Shown piece by piece: positions 39,801-43,000 of a stretch of DNA of 43,000 bases. The stretch is taken from contig JAHDIE010000004.1 in the NCBI GenBank assembly GCA_020630955.1, forward strand, positions 112,662 through 155,661. Direction: 5' to 3'. A model generated the notes under the pieces. That model ran no database searches. It worked only from the letters and a program-made list of their open reading frames with translations, and was not told the DNA's origin. This DNA comes from Saprospiraceae bacterium. Lineage in GTDB: Bacteria; Bacteroidota; Bacteroidia; Chitinophagales; Saprospiraceae. A program made the position numbers and the translations under genes. Each line of letters starts with the position of its first letter. Positions within the stretch are counted from its first letter, which is position 1.

Positions 39801-41939
39801 CTAAGATTTTGTCGATTCTGTCTTTGGCATCAAGGCTTTTCTCGATAATCGCATTTTTCCGTTCTTAGGATCGATACCGATCAACTTTACTTTTACGGAA
39901 TCTCCTTCACTAAACACCTCACTTACATCGTTTATTCTTGTATGCGATATTTCCGAAACATGGAGTAATCCACTCTTACCTTTAAAATCCACAAATACAC
40001 CATAAGGCATTATGGAGGCTACAATTGCATCGTACTCATCACCAACTGAAGGCTCAAAAGTAATATCATCTATCCTTGCCTTAGCTTCATCAATACCTTG
40101 TTTATTGGTACTAGATATCGATACTATTCCTTTATCATCAACTTCTTCAATATTAATAACTGTACCTGTTTTCTCCTGTATATCTTGAATTATCTTACCC
40201 CCTGGACCAATAACTGCTCCAATAAAGCTCTTATCAATTGTTAATTCAATCATTCTTGGCGCATGTGGTTTAAGATCCTCTCTGGCGTCATTCATGGTCT
40301 TAGCCATTTCTCCAAGAATATGTAATCTACCAGCTTTTGCTTGCGCTAGGGCTCTTTCAAGAAGATCGTATGGCATACCGTCAATTTTAATATCCATCTG
40401 GCATCCAGTAATCCCTTTCTCTGTCCCGGTAACTTTAAAATCCATATCACCCAAAGCATCCTCATCTCCTAAAATATCAGACAAAATCATATGCTTATCG
40501 CCTTCAGAAATCATACCCATTGCGATCCCTGAAACTGGTCTTTCTATCTTAATACCTGCATCTTGTAAAGCAAGAGATCCAGCACAAACAGTTGCCATCG
40601 ATGAAGACCCATTCGATTCTAAAATGTCAGAAACTAATCGAATTGTGTATGGATTTTCCTCTGGAAGTACTTGCTTCAATGATCTTCCTGCCAAGTTTGC
40701 GTGTCCTACCTCTCTTCTTCCTGGTCCCCTCATTGGCTTTACCTCACCAACAGACAATGCAGGAAAATTGTAATGCAGAATAAAGTTTTCATAACCTGAA
40801 TTCAAAGCCGTATCAACCATTTGTTTATCCAACTTTGTTCCTAAGGTCAAAGACATTAGTGCTTGAGTTTCCCCTCGTGTAAATATTGCTGATCCATGGG
40901 CACTTGGTAAGTAGTCTACTTCAGTCCAAATATCCCTTACATCTTCAGGCCCTCTTCCATCTAATCTTTCATTGGTTTCTAGCATGTATGCTCTAATTAA
41001 CTCTTTTTTGAGTTTATCAAAGTAGTCAGAAACAAATGGCATTTTCGCATCAATTGTTTCTTCATCATATCTTTCTTTTGCAGCTTCTTTCAAAGCATCT
41101 TTCACTTCCGTAAATCCAGCTTTTCGTTGCTTCTTATTGAGATTTTCTTTAGCTACTTTCTTAATGCCTTCAGAGGAAAATTCCTTAACAAATTCGTAAG
41201 CTTCTTCATCAGAAGGAGCTTCTTCTACTTCTCTTTTGATGGCCTTTTCTCCTACCAATTTTGCTAATTCAACTTGGGCTTGACATTGAACTTTAATGGC
41301 CTCATGGCCAATTTTGATGGCCTCAATTAATTCACTTTCTTGCACCTCTTTGCCTTCTCCTTCCACCATGGTTACATCATCTAAGGTGGCACCAACTATG
41401 ATTTCCAAGCTAGCATTTTCCAATTCGTTTCTGCTAGGATTAACAACATATTCACCATTTATCTTAGCAACTCTAACTTCAGATATCGGTCCAGCCCATG
41501 GGATATCTGATACCATAATCGCAGCGGAAGCTGCTAATGCAGCATATGCATCTGGAAGGGTTTCTTCATCTGCAGAAATTAAGTTGATAATTACCTGTGT
41601 CTCGTTCATGTATCCATCAGGAAACAAAGGTCTAATAGCTCTATCAACCAATCTGCAAATCAAAACCTCATAATCATTTAGTCGAGTTTCTCTTCTAAAG
41701 AAGTTTCCTGGTATACGACCAATCGCTGCAAATTTTTCTTGATAATCTACTGATAGAGGAAAGAAGGATTGTCCTTCTCTTGCTTCATAGTTAGATACAA
41801 CGGAGCAAAACAACATAGTTTTGCCAATTTTAATGACAACTGAACCATGCGCCTGCGTAGCTAGTTTGCCTGTTTCAATAATTACTTCTTGTCCATTCGG
41901 TAGATTAAACGAAGTAGTTATAGGAGTAATGTTTCCCAT
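39801..41939 (-). CDS. pnp: Polyribonucleotide nucleotidyltransferase (PNPase)
   Basis: A protein of 712 residues, normal length, a phosphorolytic 3'-5' exoribonuclease of RNA turnover. Order: first RNase PH domain (SVDYQEKFAAIGRIPGNFFRRE), helical linker, second RNase PH domain (RGPGRREVGHANLAGRSL, DILGDEDALGDMDFKV with the catalytic acidic residues, AKAGRLHILGEM), KH domain (GAVIGPGGKIIQDIQEKTG) and C-terminal S1 domain (DAIVASIMPYGVFVDFKGKSGLLHVSEI). It follows rpsO after 64 bases, the widely conserved rpsO-pnp pair. The spacer contains a hairpin suitable for autoregulation. Confidence 0.97.
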   Translation of the reverse strand: MGNITPITTSFNLPNGQEVIIETGKLATQAHGSVVIKIGKTMLFCSVVSNYEAREGQSFFPLSVDYQEKFAAIGRIPGNFFRRETRLNDYEVLICRLVDRAIRPLFPDGYMNETQVIINLISADEETLPDAYAALAASAAIMVSDIPWAGPISEVRVAKINGEYVVNPSRNELENASLEIIVGATLDDVTMVEGEGKEVQESELIEAIKIGHEAIKVQCQAQVELAKLVGEKAIKREVEEAPSDEEAYEFVKEFSSEGIKKVAKENLNKKQRKAGFTEVKDALKEAAKERYDEETIDAKMPFVSDYFDKLKKELIRAYMLETNERLDGRGPEDVRDIWTEVDYLPSAHGSAIFTRGETQALMSLTLGTKLDKQMVDTALNSGYENFILHYNFPALSVGEVKPMRGPGRREVGHANLAGRSLKQVLPEENPYTIRLVSDILESNGSSSMATVCAGSLALQDAGIKIERPVSGIAMGMISEGDKHMILSDILGDEDALGDMDFKVTGTEKGITGCQMDIKIDGMPYDLLERALAQAKAGRLHILGEMAKTMNDAREDLKPHAPRMIELTIDKSFIGAVIGPGGKIIQDIQEKTGTVINIEEVDDKGIVSISSTNKQGIDEAKARIDDITFEPSVGDEYDAIVASIMPYGVFVDFKGKSGLLHVSEISHTRINDVSEVFSEGDSVKVKLIGIDPKNGKMRLSRKALMPKTESTKS

Positions 41940-41961
41940 AGTTAAATTTTAATATGTTAGA

Positions 41962-41989
41962 TAGCTTAATCTTGAGACCAAATAAGCTA
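41962..41989 (-). promoter_or_regulatory. Hairpin in the rpsO-pnp spacer (possible pnp leader processing site)
   Basis: TAGCTTA (41962-41968) and TAAGCTA (41983-41989) are a perfect 7-base inverted repeat around a 14-base loop, inside the 64-base spacer just upstream of the pnp ATG. In E. coli a leader hairpin at this position is cut by RNase III and mediates PNPase autoregulation; a similar role here is inference. Confidence 0.4.
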
Positions 41990-42003
41990 AGTCGGACAAG
42001 CAA

Positions 42004-42279
42004 TTATTTTCTGATCTTCAGCTTGTCAGTAATGTTTCTGTATTTTTCTATATCCTGTCTCATCAAATAAGTCAGGAGTCTCTTTCTTTTTCCTACAAGA
42101 GTTAGTAGGGCTTTTCTACTCGCGTGATCTTTTTTATTTGCACGCAAGTGATCTGACAATGCTTGCACTCTAAATGTAAAAAGCGCAATCTGGCCTTCAA
42201 TAGATCCAGTGTTTGAAGAACTTCCTCCAAATTCTTTGAAGATTTCTTCCTTTTTCTCTTTAGTTAAATATTCTGCCAT
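42004..42279 (-). CDS. rpsO: 30S ribosomal protein S15
   Basis: A protein of 91 residues, full length for S15 (uS15), which binds the 16S rRNA central domain early in 30S assembly. The characteristic helices are TGSIEGQIALFTFRVQALSDHL, HASRKALLTLVGKRKRLLTYL and the end DIEKYRNITDKLKIRK. It is the promoter-proximal gene of the rpsO-pnp pair. The 84-base spacer to the divergent YciI-like gene carries a clear -7 element. Confidence 0.97.
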   Translation of the reverse strand: MAEYLTKEKKEEIFKEFGGSSSNTGSIEGQIALFTFRVQALSDHLRANKKDHASRKALLTLVGKRKRLLTYLMRQDIEKYRNITDKLKIRK

Positions 42280-42328
42280 TTTAATTATTTTACCAATGTA
42301 GATTACGAAAATGCTAAATTAGCGAGTG

Positions 42329-42336
42329 CAAATGTA
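42329..42336 (-). promoter_or_regulatory. Candidate -7 element of rpsO
   Basis: TACATTTG on the minus strand (followed by CA) is a perfect TAnnTTTG match 49 bases before the rpsO ATG, giving a leader of about 40 bases. The -33 position is not a clear TTTG. Confidence 0.5.
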
Positions 42337-42363
42337 CAATATTTATCCTTATAATGATAGACT

Positions 42364-42819
42364 ATGTTAACTAATCTCTTAAATAGAACACAACTATCTG
42401 GAATCCTGATATTCATTAGCTTTATGCTTGGATGTAATCTCCTTTGCGCCCAAGATGTTGAAATAGATAGTCTGGGCTTTGAGACCTTCAAAATGATTGA
42501 AGAGGATACCTCTTATACAATGAAAAAGTATTACATCGTCTATTTTAAAACTGGTCCTAATCGAGAACAAGCATCAGAAGAAGCTGCTAAAATTCAAGCT
42601 GGACATAGAGCCAATATGAGATTGCTTGCAGACCAAGGTGCCCTATGTATTGCTGGTCCAATGGGTGACGATGGTGACATTAGAGGAATTATGATTCTCT
42701 CAATACCAACTATTGATGAAGTACAAGCAATAGTCGCCAAAGATCCAGCAGTAATGGCCGGAAGGTTAATTATGGAAATACAACCTTTTTGGGCTGCCAA
42801 AGGAAGTACATTATTTTAA
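42364..42819 (+). CDS. Secreted YciI-like (YCII-related domain) protein
   Basis: A protein of 151 residues with a long N-terminal hydrophobic segment (about 10-30, LSGILIFISFMLGCNLLCAQ), so a predicted signal peptide or lipoprotein signal (LGC). A YCII-related ferredoxin-like domain follows: KKYYIVYFKTGPNREQ, AGHRANMRLLADQGALCIAGPMGDDGDIRGI, and EVQAIVAKDPAVMAG (each longer stretch read in pieces). The conserved His and the downstream acidic residue typical of YciI are present. Most YciI proteins are cytoplasmic enzymes of unknown substrate; an exported version is less usual. It is divergent from rpsO. Confidence 0.8.
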   Translation: MLTNLLNRTQLSGILIFISFMLGCNLLCAQDVEIDSLGFETFKMIEEDTSYTMKKYYIVYFKTGPNREQASEEAAKIQAGHRANMRLLADQGALCIAGPMGDDGDIRGIMILSIPTIDEVQAIVAKDPAVMAGRLIMEIQPFWAAKGSTLF

Positions 42820-42904
42820 TCTAGACATAAAAATCATGCTCAGGTAAAATGTTTGAATGATTGGTTTCAAGCTTATAAAATTGGACATTTAAAATGCATA
42901 GAGC

Positions 42905-43000
42905 TTAGTTTTTTACTCTAAATTTTTCCGACCAAAATTTATAAGTCTTTTGTGCAATTATTCCTTCAATGCAATTCTTTTTCATAATATTTTTCTTAAT
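42905..43000 (-). CDS. Possible 3' end of a gene running off the window
   Basis: On the minus strand the frame is open from base 43000 to a TAA at 42905-42907 (31 residues, ending in KTYKFWSEKFRVKN). The composition is protein-like, with Trp, Phe and basic residues, but there is no recognisable motif, and 31 codons are too few to exclude chance. The stretch between 42820 and 42904 shows nothing else. Confidence 0.3.
   Translation of the reverse strand: MKKNIMKKNCIEGIIAQKTYKFWSEKFRVKN

Noticed and set aside
40294-40773. A 159-codon plus-strand open frame inside pnp
   Set aside because: It is antisense to the well-conserved second RNase PH domain of PNPase, has no recognisable motif, and pnp is clearly the real gene.

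Overview
The window is AT-rich chromosomal DNA from a member of the Bacteroidota, probably a free-living or marine Saprospiria-like bacterium. The phylum call rests on T9SS type A C-terminal sorting domains, a DUF6089 outer-membrane protein, a short 287-residue primary sigma factor, an HU-CCDC81/SPOR fusion, a PorE-like TPR/propeller/OmpA lipoprotein, weak or absent Shine-Dalgarno sequences, and TAnnTTTG -7 promoter elements. The class-level guess (Saprospiria) is inference, from the large CRTAC1/ASPIC propeller proteins and the PdhA type. No rRNA, tRNA, CRISPR array, transposase, integrase or phage gene was found. Gene density is very high, no gene-free stretch exceeds 300 bases, and neighbouring genes often overlap or abut.

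Layout. 1-2366: the 3' part of a class I aminotransferase, a PQQ-type sugar dehydrogenase lipoprotein and a CYTH protein. 2369-5483 (minus): a run of lipoprotein, recN, fabI and CYTH. 5614-6312: a stand-alone protein resembling the N-terminal region of Bacteroidota McrB-type AAA ATPases. 6313-13143 (minus): four tandem paralogous secreted seven-bladed FG-GAP/ASPIC propeller proteins, the most distinctive block. 13236-15266: a HIR-like SPFH membrane protein, a PaaY-type hexapeptide protein and a CxxCxxCC protein. 15267-20220: a secreted zinc metalloprotease diverging from two tandem aryl-sulfate sulfotransferase-like proteins, all three with T9SS tails. 20221-26193: truA converging on a DUF6089-recQ-glycosyltransferase-glyA run. 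26344-29459: a subtilase with a large insertion, then a DciA-like gene and recF. 29588-32899: pdhA, a TPR membrane protein, ribH and an MBL-fold hydrolase. 33073-36683: a sugar nucleotidyltransferase, a di-haem peroxidase lipoprotein and the HU/SPOR protein. 36756-42279 (minus): PorE-like OmpA lipoprotein, primary sigma factor, pnp and rpsO. 42364-42819: a secreted YciI-like protein.

How the genes work together. Housekeeping functions (DNA repair by RecN, RecQ and RecF; transcription; RNA decay; fatty acid, one-carbon, riboflavin and pyruvate metabolism) are interleaved with a cell-surface programme. Seven secreted proteins are concentrated in 6-20 kb. Three carry classical T9SS type A domains. 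The four propellers instead share a different C-terminal module that resembles the 3-coathanger stack and has two conserved cysteines. A PorE-like cell-wall-binding component lies about 16 kb further on. No defence island or obviously new multi-gene system was found. The best candidates for unexplained biology are the four-propeller operon, the orphan McrB-N-like protein and the inserted subtilase.
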